From: Diphasiastrum complanatum
Lineage: Eukaryota; Streptophyta; Lycopodiopsida; Lycopodiales; Lycopodiaceae
Direction of reading: 5' to 3'
Length of the DNA stretch: 64,000 nt
NCBI GenBank assembly: GCA_029204225.1
Contig: CM055092.1
Span: 79,814,838-79,878,837 of the forward strand
Shown here piece after piece: positions 50,848 through 63,645 of this stretch. The stretch's first letter is position 1. The number at the start of each line of letters is the position of its first letter. The notes below the pieces were generated by a model that worked only from the letters and a program-made list of their open reading frames with translations, ran no database searches and was not told the DNA's origin. The translations under genes and the position numbers were made by a program.

Positions 50848-51280
50848 CTGAAATAAAAATCTGAATTATTACAAAATAGCACCAGACAATAAACAATAGT
50901 ATCAAACCATAGCCAGCATTGTATATACTATACAATAGCTTCAAAACTATCAAGCAGTTAAAAAAAAACTACCAAACAAAACATAAAAGTGCCAAATAGT
51001 ACTATAAAGCGAATCTAGAAGTACCAAAAGTACCAAACAGGATAATAAAAGTACCAAACATTGCATGAAAAATGACAAATAGTATCAAAAAGGAATTTAG
51101 AAGTACCAAAACACCATAAAAGTATAAATCTACGGTACTAAAATCAACAAATCATAAAAGTACCAAAAACTCCATAAAAGTATAATCTAGAAGTACCAAA
51201 AAGTACCAAAAAACAACATGAAAATTATGAAAATCTCCAAAGGTTTCATTATAATGACACAATACGTCCATAAGCTTCAA
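50848..51280. repeat. AGTACCAAA-type degenerate repeat
   Basis: AAGTACCAAA, AGTACCAAAA and AAAAGTAC words occur at least ten times with irregular spacing, with CATAAAAGT and TCTAGAAGTACC blocks repeated. It abuts the minus copia LTR at 51281. Confidence 0.65.
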
Positions 51281-51900
51281 AAGTGAAAGATGAAAGATCT
51301 TTGGTTAGAAAGAGAAATACACTACCAATCACACCAATGTAGAAAAAATCAACATCTACACACAAAATGAGATGCAGACACTAATAGAACTTGATCAAAC
51401 TTGAATGAAATGATAAAGTACTATTGCTGTCTGTAAAAAAACTAGCAAGATAATGTCTTTCACACGTGTGGATCCGAAAATAGCAATTATAGATCATTCT
51501 ACACATAAAATTGCATGCAGTCACAAGTATAGTGCACCAATGCATAGTAGAACCCAAGAGAACCATGTATAAGCATGAAATGAGATAGAGAAGAGAGAAG
51601 ATTACTCTCTCCACGAGTTACATCCTTTTATAATAGGTCCAAACCCTATTTGGCCACTTGGCTTTCCCTCCAAAATGTTAACCCTATGATTTTTGGGTCT
51701 AGATTCAAAGTACCCAACATTCAAATTTGAATCAAAACTCGCCTTCTAACTTTCTTACACTTTTAAAAAGTGTTTATTCAAATGACATTTAGACTAATGA
51801 ACTTTGAAAAGTCAATCTCTAAGTCTAAAACCAAAGTTGGCCTCAATATGCCAAATATGGAAATATAGCAAATATGATCAAACTAGGTGAATCTTTCACA
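51281..51900 (-). mobile_element. 3' LTR of the minus-strand copia element
   Basis: It begins TGTGAAAGATTCACC at 51900 (minus sense), directly after the polypurine GAAGAGGGAG. TATA box at 51632-51624. Near its end about 33 bases present in the LTR at 43588 are deleted (GTGAAAGAT joins GAAAGATCTTTGG). Confidence 0.85.
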
Positions 51901-52680
51901 CTCCCTCTTCAACTAGTTTTAGCATGGACTTTGATAACACTCCAAGTGATGTCCTATGCTTCATAAACAAGTCCTTTCCCAATGATTTGGTGAAGATATC
52001 AGCTACACATTCCCTTGAAGATGCATGTTGAAGCCCCACCTCCTTTGCAATGACTTGTTCTCTCACAAAATGATATTGAACCTCAATATGCTTGCTCCTT
52101 GCATGAAAGATAGGATTGGTTGCCAATCTTTGGGCTGATTGATTGTCACAAAAGATGATTGGGATCTCTTAAAAATCCAGCAAGTGAAGATCCTTGATCA
52201 TCCTCTTGATCCATACCATCTCCTTTGTGCAATGTGTAAGATTTTTTGTACTCAGCCTCACTAGATGACAAGATAGTGGCTTGTTTCTTCGACATCCATA
52301 ATATAGCTCCATCACCTATGAAAATACAATGAGCACTAGTGGATTTCCTATCCATTACATCTCCAGCATAGTCCGAATATGAAAATCCAAAAAAATTAGG
52401 TGATGATTCCTCATACAATATGCCAAAATCTCGAGTTCCAATGATGTACCTCAAAACTCGCTTTCCTAGTTTCCAATGCTTCTCACTAGGATCTTGCATG
52501 AATTGACTCAATCTTCCAACACAATAGCTTAGATATGGTCTAGTAAGAGTTAGATAGATGAGTGAACCAACTAGCTTCCTTTAGAGAGTAATGTCCTCAA
52601 AGGATCTTTCATTACCTCTTATAGTTAGCTTCACATGAGACTCCCTAGGTGTATCACTAGCTTTTGCATCTACCATATAA
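51896..52680 (-). pseudogene. Copia reverse transcriptase end and RNase H
   Basis: Minus-strand frames give SQFMQDPSEKHWKLGKRVL and YSDYAGDVMDRKSTSAHCIF, then AILWMSKKQATILSSSEAEY. After a frameshift come NPIFHARSKHIEVQYHFVRE and SRECVADIFTKSLGKDLF, ending KLVEEGV at a stop just before the LTR. The RNase H core motifs D-x-A-G and S-S-S-E-A-E-Y are present, but the frame is broken several times. An upstream part, near 52600, reads LVGSLIYLTLTRPYLSY-like sequence. Confidence 0.85.
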
Positions 52681-53681
52681 GTATTTGCTTGCTTGCAACA
52701 CATCCAGCTTGGTTAGCAATAACACAAGCATCTAGTTTGAACAATTTCTCTTGCCTTTTACCTTTTGATTGCACACTCACATCATTGGCTGTGTAGATCA
52801 CCGTCTTGTCATCTCCATATGCCAACAAAAAAGTGAAGTACTCTTTGTGAAAGGTCATGTGTGAACTTGCTCCACTATCAATCCACCAAGGATCTAGATC
52901 TTCATCATTAACAAGCATACATAAAGACATCACAAAAGCATCATCATTTGCATCTTGAACATCCAAACCATCCTCATCAAGAGTAAGATTGCCTTGCTTG
53001 TCTCCTTGATCTCTCTTCTTCTTGTGGCACTCACTTGCAAAGTGTCCTTTGATGCCACAATAGAAGCAATTGAGCTTTGATTTATCCTTCTTTTTGCCAC
53101 TTTAAGAAGCATCCACTTGATCTTGCCCTTTAAACCACTTACTTTTGGTTTTGCCCTTGAATATGCCCTTTGTGAACATAGCATCCTCTTGAAGTGTCGA
53201 TGTAGATCCACCTCTTGCTTGAAGCCTATATTCCTCATTTATCAAGATCTCTTGAAGATCCATAAAACTTGGCAAAGTCTTTTGAATAGAAATACTTTGA
53301 ACAATGTTAGCATGAGCATCCAACAAGCCATTAAGAATCACTTGAATAAGCTCTCCTTCCTAGAGTCAACACTCTAGAAGTAGACTTGGATTCATAAAGC
53401 TTCTTCAATAAATCCCAAGCTTCCAAAGATGATGTGCACTTACCAACTTCCTTGAGAAGCTCATCGGTAATATTCATCTTTATCATGTGTAGAACCTTCT
53501 TGGACCTCTTGTCATACCTCACTTGATCTTGTTGTGTTGCTGGTCTCTCCTCCAAGCCTACAACAATATCCAAAACATCATTCATCTCAAGAAGTGATTC
53601 TATCCTCACATTCCACAATGAATAGTTACTTGAAGTAAGCCTATCATTGGCTTCCAACATGACTCCAATTGAGGGTGACAT
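52681..53681 (-). pseudogene. Copia gag, zinc knuckle and protease of the minus-strand element
   Basis: ATG 53681 opens MSPSIGVMLEANDRLTSSNY; then SLWNVRIESLLEMNDVLDIV and HMIKMNITDELLKEVGKC. A deletion of about 150 bases relative to the plus-strand element follows VLTLGR. The rest reads LINEEYRLQARGG, the intact knuckle CFYCGIKGHFASEC, DPWWIDSGASSHMTFHKEYF (intact D-S-G-A) and GKRQEKLFKLDACVIANQA, then shifts to unrelated VASKQILIW. A stop before the knuckle and shifts between pieces make it non-functional. Confidence 0.8.
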
Positions 53682-54208
53682 GTAGCAATGACTTGATCTT
53701 CTTTTTCAACCTGTTTCAATGCACAAAGCACTCCTTTGAACAACAACAAATGCTTTCAAAAGAAATCACCAAAATTTGAAACTATCTCAACAATTCTCTT
53801 CTAGCCCTTATACCAAGCAAATCAACACATAGAATCATGGAATCTTGATCAGCCTATGATCTATCCTCAATCTAATGACTTTTGTCACTTACTAAGATTG
53901 AAACACACTCAAATGAAGTCCAGCAACCTCACTATCTAGAGATCCAATCAAAATCAGGGTTTTGACAAAATCACAAAAAATTGACTATTCCAAATCTACA
54001 TGCAAATGCTGAAAATTTGATATGCAATCTAGTAGCCACCACTAAGGCTGATCCAATGATCCAAAAATTGGCCAAATCCAGTATGTGAAATCAAAAATCG
54101 GAATTGATCAAGTTTGAAAACCTATATAGGGTTTTGATCTACAAAAGATCCAATCTACAAAAGCAAAAAACTCGATTTTGGTGTATAATCCCCTCTAGCA
54201 TGCTCTTC

Positions 54209-54574
54209 AATAGATAGTAGAACCCAAGAGAACCATGTATAAGCATGAAATGAGATAAAGAAGAGAGAAGATCACCCTCTCCACGAGATACATCCTTTTA
54301 TAACAGGTCCAAACCCTATTTGGCCACTTGGCTTTCCCTCCAAAATGCCAACCCTATCATTTTTGGGTCTAGATTCAAAGTACCCAACATTCAAATTTGA
54401 ATCTACTCAAACTTGCCTTCTAACTTTTCCACACTTTCAAAAAGTTTATATCCAAATGACATTTAGACTAATGAACTTTTAAAAGTCAATCTCTAAGTCT
54501 AAAACCGAAGTTGGCCTCAATATGCCAAATATGAAAATATAGCAAATATGATCAAACTAGTTGAGTCTTTCACA
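54209..54574 (-). mobile_element. Partial 5' LTR of the minus-strand copia element
   Basis: It starts TGTGAAAGACTCAAC at 54574 (minus sense), TATA box at 54302-54294, and stops at about 54209 within R, where leader sequence (AGAGCATGCTAGAGGG) begins. Compared with the full LTR at 51281-51900 it lacks the U5 end. Confidence 0.8.
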
Positions 54575-54582
54575 GGAAGGAC

Positions 54583-54840
54583 ATGGATGCATCACTTATG
54601 TTTATGTCCTTAAATGCATTTAATGGTTTCCATTCTACTAGGACTCTTCATGTTAAAGCAAAATTTAATGGTAGAGAAATCTATATTTTGATTGATAGTG
54701 GAAGTACTCATAACTTTTTCGATAGTCATTCGATTAGGAGTTGTAATTTAGCATCTAGGGCTCTAGGTGGGACATAACACTTGCAAGCTAAAATCAAGGG
54801 CCAAACTCCACAAATAAAGGATGTTGGTGAGTGACCTAAC
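54583..54840 (+). pseudogene. Ty3/gypsy aspartic protease fragment
   Basis: Starting at ATG 54583 or upstream: MDASLMFMSLNAFNGFHS, then LHVKAKFNGREIYILIDSGS and THNFFDSHSI. The I-L-I-D-S-G-S-T-H-N-F block is the retropepsin signature of plant Ty3/gypsy elements. A TAA at 54777 stops it; the frame continues HLQAKIKGQTPQIKDVG. Reverse transcriptase and integrase do not follow. It abuts the copia LTR end at 54574, so the copia insertion probably split this gypsy element. Confidence 0.75.
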
Positions 54841-55154
54841 TAACAAAGTTGGTAAACCTAATGCTTAGGTAAGATTGACATGTTTAGGTCAACCTAATGC
54901 TAATTTGACACATGTAAAAATGTTGTACCTACTCAGTCAGCCATGGAAAGGATTTCCTTTGTACTATCATCATTCATTCCATTGATGAGAGATCAAGATT
55001 TTGGAGTTCATTGACAATCTCAAGTTTCTATTCTATTTGTGTGATCAATTTTGGTGATGAATGCAATCTAAAGTTGATTAGGATCATTATCTGTCCACAG
55101 GCTGTTGTACTGTAGGCCGTACCCCACATTTGATCTAGTTTGTTTTTTGGTTAA

Positions 55155-55440
55155 TTGGCAATTTAGGCCAATATGCATTTCATACTTAGAGATAAATCTT
55201 GTGAAGTTATTTTTAGTCTAATTTCATTTAAATTACCACTTTTAGAAAGTGTGGGAAATGTAGAAGGTCGAGTTTGGGAGATTCAAATTTGAATAGTTTA
55301 TTCATTGAATCTAGTCTACGTTGTGGGTAGGGTTTGAGACCTAGAAGTTTTCTATTGTTGCTAAGATTAGAGAACCACATCCAAATTGGATATAGGCATG
55401 CTATAAATAGCCTACAAGCATGTGAGGAGATACATTCTTT
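55155..55440 (+). mobile_element. Diverged copia LTR fragment
   Basis: CTTAGAGATAAATCTTGTGA, TTACCACTTTTAGAAAGTGT, GAGATTCAAATTTGAATAG and CATTGAATCTAGTC follow the same order as in the LTRs at 45312 and 60562. A TATAAATAG occurs near 55391. Both ends are missing, and it is more diverged than the other copies. Confidence 0.65.
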
Positions 55441-56880
55441 GTTAGCCGATACAATTTTGAAAAAAAATTGGCATGTAAAACCCGACTATTAATGGTAAAA
55501 TCAGCACAAAGTTGCCTATAGATAGGGGTCCAGCCCGCCCAAAATGTGGCTAGAGCAAATTTTTGGCCTTAGAAATGGCCCATAGAATAGGTTACGGCCT
55601 TAGAATTGGCTCGATTATAATAGCCGGCATTGTCGAGCGAATTTTCCAATGTACTTTGTTATTTTTTATTAGTATAAAAAATTGTCTATTGTGTTTGTCA
55701 GGGAACCGGTTGCCTTAAGAAAACCCCAAGTCATGAGTGCTCACCAAAAACTAGACACGAAAAAGCAATAGAAAAATCGACTCACATCAAATGACAGAAA
55801 TTGTGGGGCAAAGTGAAGGAGTTGGTAATGGCAAAGTATGGGCAAGTATTAAAATCTCAAGGCAAGTTGAACAGCATCCCGACAAATCACCTCGACAGCT
55901 TGAGCCATGGGCCATGGACACGCAAAAGAAAAATGCAAAGAAGAGGTCAAACTTGCTTGATAAAAATATCCTACCTAAAAATAGTAGGGGTTGACCACAA
56001 GTAGTCATAAGGACTACCCAATTAAAAAAGGTAATCAAGTGAAGTACTTACCATTTACACCACAACAAAGGAAGGTGGTTCACACATGTAGTAACACTGT
56101 TTTAGTAATATTGGGAGAATTTCTTGATTTTTGAACAAATTAAATTTTTCTCTATATTCTCTCTAGTACATGCTTGTGTTCTTGAACTTAAGTTCGAGTA
56201 CAAGACCATGTGCTCGAACGTAAGTTCGAGCATAGGCCTTTGTCAAATTTGAGCCATTGAACTTAATTTTGAGCATATGACCTCATAAAAGAAAAGACTG
56301 GGACTCAGGATTGTCCTAAAATTACAAAAACAGTGTTTAGTACCTTTGTGCACCTAGATCCCACACTATCTTTGGAAGGGATGGGTACCACCTCAAGTCA
56401 CCTCGAAAATCAATGCTTGGGTACCTCTCCAAGAGAAGAAAGACACATGTCATGAAGGGTGTGAAGAATGACAAGATTGCATTATGAAAGGGAGGTTTGG
56501 AGGGATGTCTATAAAAGAGAGAGACTCTTTTGGCAAAGAAAAAGAAGAAGAAAAGGTGAGAAGTTTGGTATGATGAGTGAGAGAATGAGTTGTTGATGTT
56601 CTTGATAGAGTTGGTTGTTGTTAACCATTGGTGATGGTGTGAACCTTTTGTGTTGAGAGTGTGTGTTGAGTTTCTCCTATGGATCAAAGGGTTGTGGCTT
56701 GGTTTTGTTGAGAGGATGCTGTACAGTAGAATGAGGGAATTTTACATCCCAATGTTCTGCTTGGTAGGAATCAAATATTTAATTGAGGCCATACTTGAAG
56801 CCTTCCCTCGTTGGTTCATAGAGGCATTCAAGTCCTATTTTTGAAGCTAATTTGAGCTTATTGTCAGTGGCCACCACCAC
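55441..56880. other. Intergenic or decayed retroelement DNA, no gene called
   Basis: No recognisable protein domain. The plus strand from about 55720 to 56880 precedes the gypsy gag region and may be its leader. AAGTTCGAGTACAAG and similar GTTCGAGCA words recur near 56190-56240. Confidence 0.4.
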
Positions 56881-59800
56881 TAATTTTTGGGGGCAGAATA
56901 CAACGGTGGACAATTGCATGTCTGCTATCAATCCATCGCAAATGAAGACCTCATACCTCAAGATGGTAGAGCTCCTAGTCAGGACTGTGAAAACTCTTAC
57001 GATACCCACTACTCAATAGAGGTTGGTAGAGGAATAAAGTGTGCTGCCCACCAAGTCCTATCAACACTAGTCTCTAAAAGTAATGGAGAACTTTGGTATG
57101 ATAACAATGAAATCTTTCTTGTGGATTGAGAAACTTTTTTGTGGACTTTTGACCATAGATGCGCCTAATGAGAAAGTAGATATGGCTAGAGACAATTTGG
57201 GACTTTCCCTAGGCACAAGCATTTACTTGGTAGGTGAGGATGAAATGCCTCCTCTAGAATTAGAGGGGAAGAAGACTCTCTATGAGCTTGATATATCAAT
57301 AGATACACTAGAGGTAATGACCGAAGGACTTACCAGTGCCATTAACGTGTTTTTAGAGGCCCTTGATCAAAAAGAGTATGGAAGAGAAGACCTTACATCG
57401 ATAGGGCTAGACATGGACTCTGAAGACAAGCATGTCATACTAGAAGACTCTTGATCGAACCTCAGCTAGAGCCACAGCCGGCCGAAGGACCACAACTAGA
57501 CCTAGGAGGATTCTCATATGCAGAACTAGACCTACCTATAGAAATTTCAATACAAGATGCTAGTCTATTGCCTAGAGAACCAAGTCTAGCCAAAAATAGT
57601 AGGAGTTTAGCAAGAGATTCACCTCCCCTACTCCCAAAAGTAGTTGACACTCAGGAACAGCCACCACAAGAGCTCGCGAACATAACTTTCCTTGAGGATC
57701 ATGAGGACAACACCACTGACCTACAAATAACAATAGCGCTATCACTACAAGAATGGAAAACATAGTCAGATACCCACACGGATGACCGCTAGCCAAAAGT
57801 AGAGATAGGTGAGCCCTCGACACATTATGATAGTGAAGAGGAGATGCTTAATTCAGTTGAGAGTTATAGTGATGGATAGTGGGAGACCATGTCGAGAAAT
57901 GAAATTGAGCCAACTCCAGAGGAAGAGGACACAGTATCTGAGTGGAAAGCCATGTCTGAAAGTGAAGTTCAATCAAATTCGGATGAAGGACTTGAGGAAG
58001 AAGTCACAAGGGAGGACCCAAGCTTTGAGTCAATGGCAGAGAGTAAGATCGCATTGAACTTAAATTCGATCGAGATCAACCATGACAAGAAGACTGTTGT
58101 GGAAGAAATTTTAGATGAGCATGAGGATCTACCCATAGCTCACCTGACTGTGCCAGCACCTAGCCCTATGCCTATCACTTCGAGAGTAAGGAGGGTGACT
58201 AAGCCAATAGTTGTCCCATATGAAATTGGGGGATACCTGAAATAGTAGGTCTCCTATCACAATTTCACGGGAATGAGGACGAAGATGCCCATGAGCATGT
58301 GGAGGATCTTGAAACACTAATGCTCGTGAATAGGGTGAACCCTGCACATCAGATGATGTTGTTCACTACTACCTTAGTAGGAACAACCAGGAGATGGTAC
58401 CATGCTCTACCTAGAGCTTCCATCAGCACACTTGAGGAGTGCTATCAGAAATTCTTTAGAGAATTCGGAGGCACTTATAATCTAGATAGTCTGATATTTG
58501 CCCTAGCTACCATACAACAAACATCTACAAAAACTGTGCGTCAGTATGCTAGACGATTCGGAGGATGAGTGCACCAGCTGGACCTGAGTTTTACAATGGA
58601 ATTACCTCCGTAACTACTACTTGACAGCTTTTTGAGAGGATTGTTGAGTAATATCCAGCTAGTGGTATGCCAATCTAGAGTCTCATCATTGCAAGAGGTT
58701 ATATCTAGAGCCACGATTGTAGAGGAAGCACACATCGCCACATGTGAATGTCAGGCCATGAAAAATCTGATGCTAAATAGTAGCCGACAGACACTAGGGT
58801 GCGAGTTGCCAAGTATGAGAGAATTATGTCATACAGGACTACCACATGACACCTACGAGAGGACTGGTGGACTCTCAAAGTTTTTCGAAGCAGAATGTGC
58901 TGAGGAAGAGAGAGTGCCAACTAGCATTGAGTTATTACCTAACTTTGTAAAAGATTATGGAGGGACACAGGGGAGTGGGTCAAATTTACACCATTATTGG
59001 CTAGCCAGTTAGAAAACCCAAACTAGAATATAGACCTGTGGTCTAGATATCATAAGAATACCTCTCAAGATAGATGAGTTGAGACCAGTGACAACAGTCC
59101 CTTGACACACCCAATAGGAACACTCATCCCTAAGGGGACTAGGGCAAGCGTACTAACGTTCACCCAGAGTGAGTTACAAGCAACAGACCCACCTAGGAAG
59201 GGTAGATGGAAGGGTGTCATTGGCAGGTGAGTCTTGGGAAGGCCATGAAGTCTAAGGAGGCATGACCAATGATATTTAGCAATCAGGCGAATCAAGTTGT
59301 ACCTCCTGACAAGGATGACGATAGCAATGCAAAGGAGCCAATATGTGCTACCCCACTAGACCCACCACCTAGATCCAGAACCGTAGATCCAACTCCAGCA
59401 ATTTCAGAGAGTGAAGCTATTAAACCACCTATCCCTGATGACACTAATCAAGAGGAGTCATATAATATACTGAACATATTCAAAGATCACGTGACCATGG
59501 TGAGCATGAGTACGTTGATACACAATAATGAGACTGGGTACCAAAACCCTACCCAAGGAATCCAAGAGATGCTAGTTGATACTCTCTATTGGGTGGTTGA
59601 CATGCCGGGCTATGATTTTGAAGTTGAAAATAAAGATTCTGAGTCTGAATTTAAAGGTAAAGTAAGAAATACCCCAACCATGGATAGGACCAAAGGTGAG
59701 AAAATCTATGATATGGCGGGAAGAATATTCTAAGCTACATGTACGGATCTCTCATTTCTACTATGGAGTTCAGATATATATGAGAATCACATGTATCAGA

Positions 59801-59950
59801 TGAGAAATCTGAGCTCTTTGGCCCCTAGCCCTATACATCATGATAGCTACCACAGAGGATGAGTACCCAGACAACAAAATCGATGTTGGGTAGATGATAT
59901 GATGACAGACTATACTCTTACCCTTGATTTTACCTATGGGATAAGGGAAA
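56880..59950 (+). pseudogene. Ty3/gypsy Gag polyprotein region with long acidic N-terminal extension
   Basis: Plus-strand frames read, in order, VGEDEMPPLELEGKKTLYEL (57230), PQPAEGPQLDLGGFSY, EPTPEEEDTVSEWKAM and NSDEGLEEEVTREDPSFE: an acidic, probably disordered extension over about 57083-58244. Next comes the Gag core (58260-58800): GLLSQFHGNEDEDAHEHVED, NRVNPAHQMMLFTTTLVG, TTRRWYHALPRASISTLEE and CYQKFFREFGGTYN, then VRQYARRF. The W-Y-x-x-L-P...S-I...F-x-x-x-F order is the plant retrotransposon gag domain. A proline-rich segment (59269-59733) follows. At least five frameshifts or stops occur. Protease and polymerase are absent; the protease fragment at 54583 may come from a related element. 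Confidence 0.65.
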
Positions 59951-60561
59951 ATAGGAAGGATCAGCCATATTTAGCAAAATTTTGGAGGAGTTACCAATTC
60001 TAGAGCATGCAAGATTGATTTCTACTAAAAAATCAAGCATTTTTCAATTGTAGAATTTTTTTTGTAAATCAAAACTCAATAGAGGGCAAAATAATTGAAG
60101 TAGGCCAATTTCACTCCATACTTGGTGGAATGTGGCGACTCTAATTGCTATGAATAGCTCTTATTTCATTCTTCAAGATAGTATATCAACTTTGTAGCAT
60201 TTGCATATAGAATTTGCAAGATTCAATTTTTTGTACCTTTGTCAAAACCCTAAATTTGATTGGATCTCTTATGTTTGAGATTTCTGGATGTTTTAAGAGT
60301 GTGTTTCAAGTTTAGAAAATGAAAAAGTTCATGCGATTGTAGTTTGATCATTTGTTGATCAAGTATCTTCCATTCTATGTGTTGGATTTGCTAGGTTTGG
60401 TGCAAGAAAGAGATTTGAGAGGTTCCATATCTTTGTGATTTCTTCTTGAGTTCATTTGTTGACATTCAAAAGAGTTCTTTGTGCATTGAAATAGGTTGAA
60501 ATAAAGAATCAATTCATTGTAATATGGCTACATCAAGTAGATTCATGTTGGAAGGCAATGA

Positions 60562-61275
<714 letters not shown>

Positions 61276-61980
61276 AGTACAGCAAAATGGACCAAGAATA
61301 GATCTGAATCAGATCCACAAGTGTGATTGGATGTTAGATTAGATCAACCTATCAATCTACACAAGATTAGATAGCATTTAGATCAAATCTAGATGAATAA
61401 ATCTAACAAGAACAATTATTATTGATCAAAACTTGTACTTGATGGTTTCACATGTGTGAAAACCTGTCAGAGTATGGACAGTAGGCTGAAATAAAGTATA
61501 TTAAGCTTAGAACCCAATCAATGCATAAAAACACAAGACAAATAGAGAGAAAACACTAAAAGTCACATAGGTTACTTTATAAGAGATCTACATCTAGATC
61601 TACTATGCCTTTTCAAGATGTGCATTTGGATATTCATGGAGTTACTACAATTACAATAGGTAGACAAGAGTTTAAACTGAGAGATTCGAACATTGAATGC
61701 TATGTGGTCTTTAAATTAGTTGAGATAGGCCTGCACGCACTATCTATTGATGTCTAGCATTTGTCAGTATGAACCTCATTTTGATTGCTCGTCATGTGTT
61801 GCCCCACCCAAGCAATTTTCTTGATAGCAATGTTACTAGAATATTAGATTTACATTAAGCATAAGTAGAATATACATGGATTAGATGTTGGCATGTCTTG
61901 AACAAATTTTATTATATTTGTTCAGAACATATGGTCTCATAATGATTACTTATGATGTGGTATAGAGTAGCTAGCTACAG
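61276..61980. other. AT-rich intergenic DNA, no gene recognised
   Basis: Many stops in every frame and no element signature. Confidence 0.5.
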
Positions 61981-62839
61981 TGTGTATATGTCATCGATGA
62001 TGTCATCATCATCAGATAGCGATTCATCTCATGATCGCAACAACAGGTATATATTGTTATTAATATTGACATCAATTGCACTTTATTTGTTATTTGAATT
62101 TGAGTGTATAATTTTTCTTGCAACTTTATTCTTACAATGACATTTGATTGGAATTATGAATTCTAGGGAAATTATTGTACCTCCACGTGATTTAGAGAAA
62201 GAAAAAGAATTGAGCTCTATCACAGGAAAAAAAGAGCAATCAAGACTAAAGTACAATGAACAACTATTGACTGGTTCATCTTCAAGCTCTTCCATCAGTC
62301 GACGTAGACCGCCTATTGATCCATCACATGTATGTATATTGAATTATGTCATGATTTTTTTTATTTGTAATAGTGATGTAATCCGATTTGCTCTTTGGAT
62401 ATAGTATATTGCTCTTTGGAAAGACAAGCCACCACTTCATCACAAATGAAGGTTGAAAATGCACTAAATGTACAAAGACTATTTTGTCAATTTTTGTCAC
62501 ATTTTACAATACGTCACATGTTAGAATTTGTCAATTTTTACTTGAATGACATTGAAAGAATTTGTGCAATTTGCAATTGGATTATTGGACCAATTTCAAC
62601 CAGAATATGATGAGAGGATACCATGTACCTGCCAAAATGCAAAGGCCTTAGGATTCAGACAAGGAGGATTGTCAACGATCACATTTGGGCCAATGGAGTG
62701 CACACAGAGAATCCAAGAGTACAAGAGGTAAACTCTTTAAAGTGTTTTTTGAAAATGCTTTGATCTTTGACCCTTATGACACTTCAAGTATAGTTTGGCC
62801 AATAAATATTGAGTGATAGGATGAGTGCCACGATACTTT

Positions 62840-63014
62840 GAAGTTAATCTCTCACTTGCTTCTGAAAGGAAAAATCCAAATAGAATATTTAGATGAAGTT
62901 AATCTCTCACTTGCTTCTAAAAGGAAAAATCCAAATAGAATGATTAGATGAAGTTAATCTCTCACTTGCTTCTAAAAGAAAAAATCCAAATAGAATGATT
63001 AGATGTAGTTAATC
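62840..63014. repeat. 55 bp tandem repeat, three copies
   Basis: GAAGTTAATCTCTCACTTGC begins copies at 62840, 62895 and 62950; a partial fourth starts at 63005. Each copy ends with AAAAATCCAAATAGAAT and a TTAGAT word. The copies are nearly identical, so the expansion is recent. Confidence 0.92.
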
Positions 63015-63055
63015 TTGATTTCCATATTCAATCACCCATAAGAGACTCATTCACG

Positions 63056-63229
<174 letters not shown>

Positions 63230-63547
63230 AAAGGTAACCAACACTCCTAATTTTAGGAAGGTGTGTAGCCCTTATTTTCTTCCGTTAAAGATGTGGTTCA
63301 AATGTTTTTTTTTGGAAGATGAGTTCCACAAAAAAGCCCAAACGTCGCAGAGAGGGAGCATGTGGTGACATTCTGGAGTAGGATATAATCGTGTGGTTTG
63401 GGAGTTTTGATTAGCACTCTATAATGTTCTCTCTATTTTTCTCTTCATGTGTCTTTAGGGTCGGTGTGGGTAGGTGTGTGTGTGCATGTGTGTGTGTTTC
63501 ATGCTACTAGTTTACGGTTTGTGTTATATATTAATTTATGTTTCATG

Positions 63548-63550
<3 letters not shown>

Positions 63551-63642
<92 letters not shown>
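63551..63642. repeat. (GA)n microsatellite, about 46 units
   Basis: A 92-base run, in the possible intron before the open block at 63675-63895. Confidence 0.97.

Positions 63643-63645
<3 letters not shown>

Larger units (their letters stand above)
51281..54574 (-). mobile_element. Minus-strand copia element, internally deleted
   Basis: Read on the minus strand: partial 5' LTR 54574-54209, leader (about 54208-53690), gag from 53681, knuckle, protease, a short linker, then the end of reverse transcriptase and RNase H, polypurine tract, and 3' LTR 51900-51281. Integrase and most of the polymerase are gone. The U5 part of the 5' LTR and the primer site are also missing: LTR sequence joins leader sequence directly at about 54209. 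Five-base flanks outside the LTR ends do not match, so no target-site duplication is visible. Confidence 0.85.
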
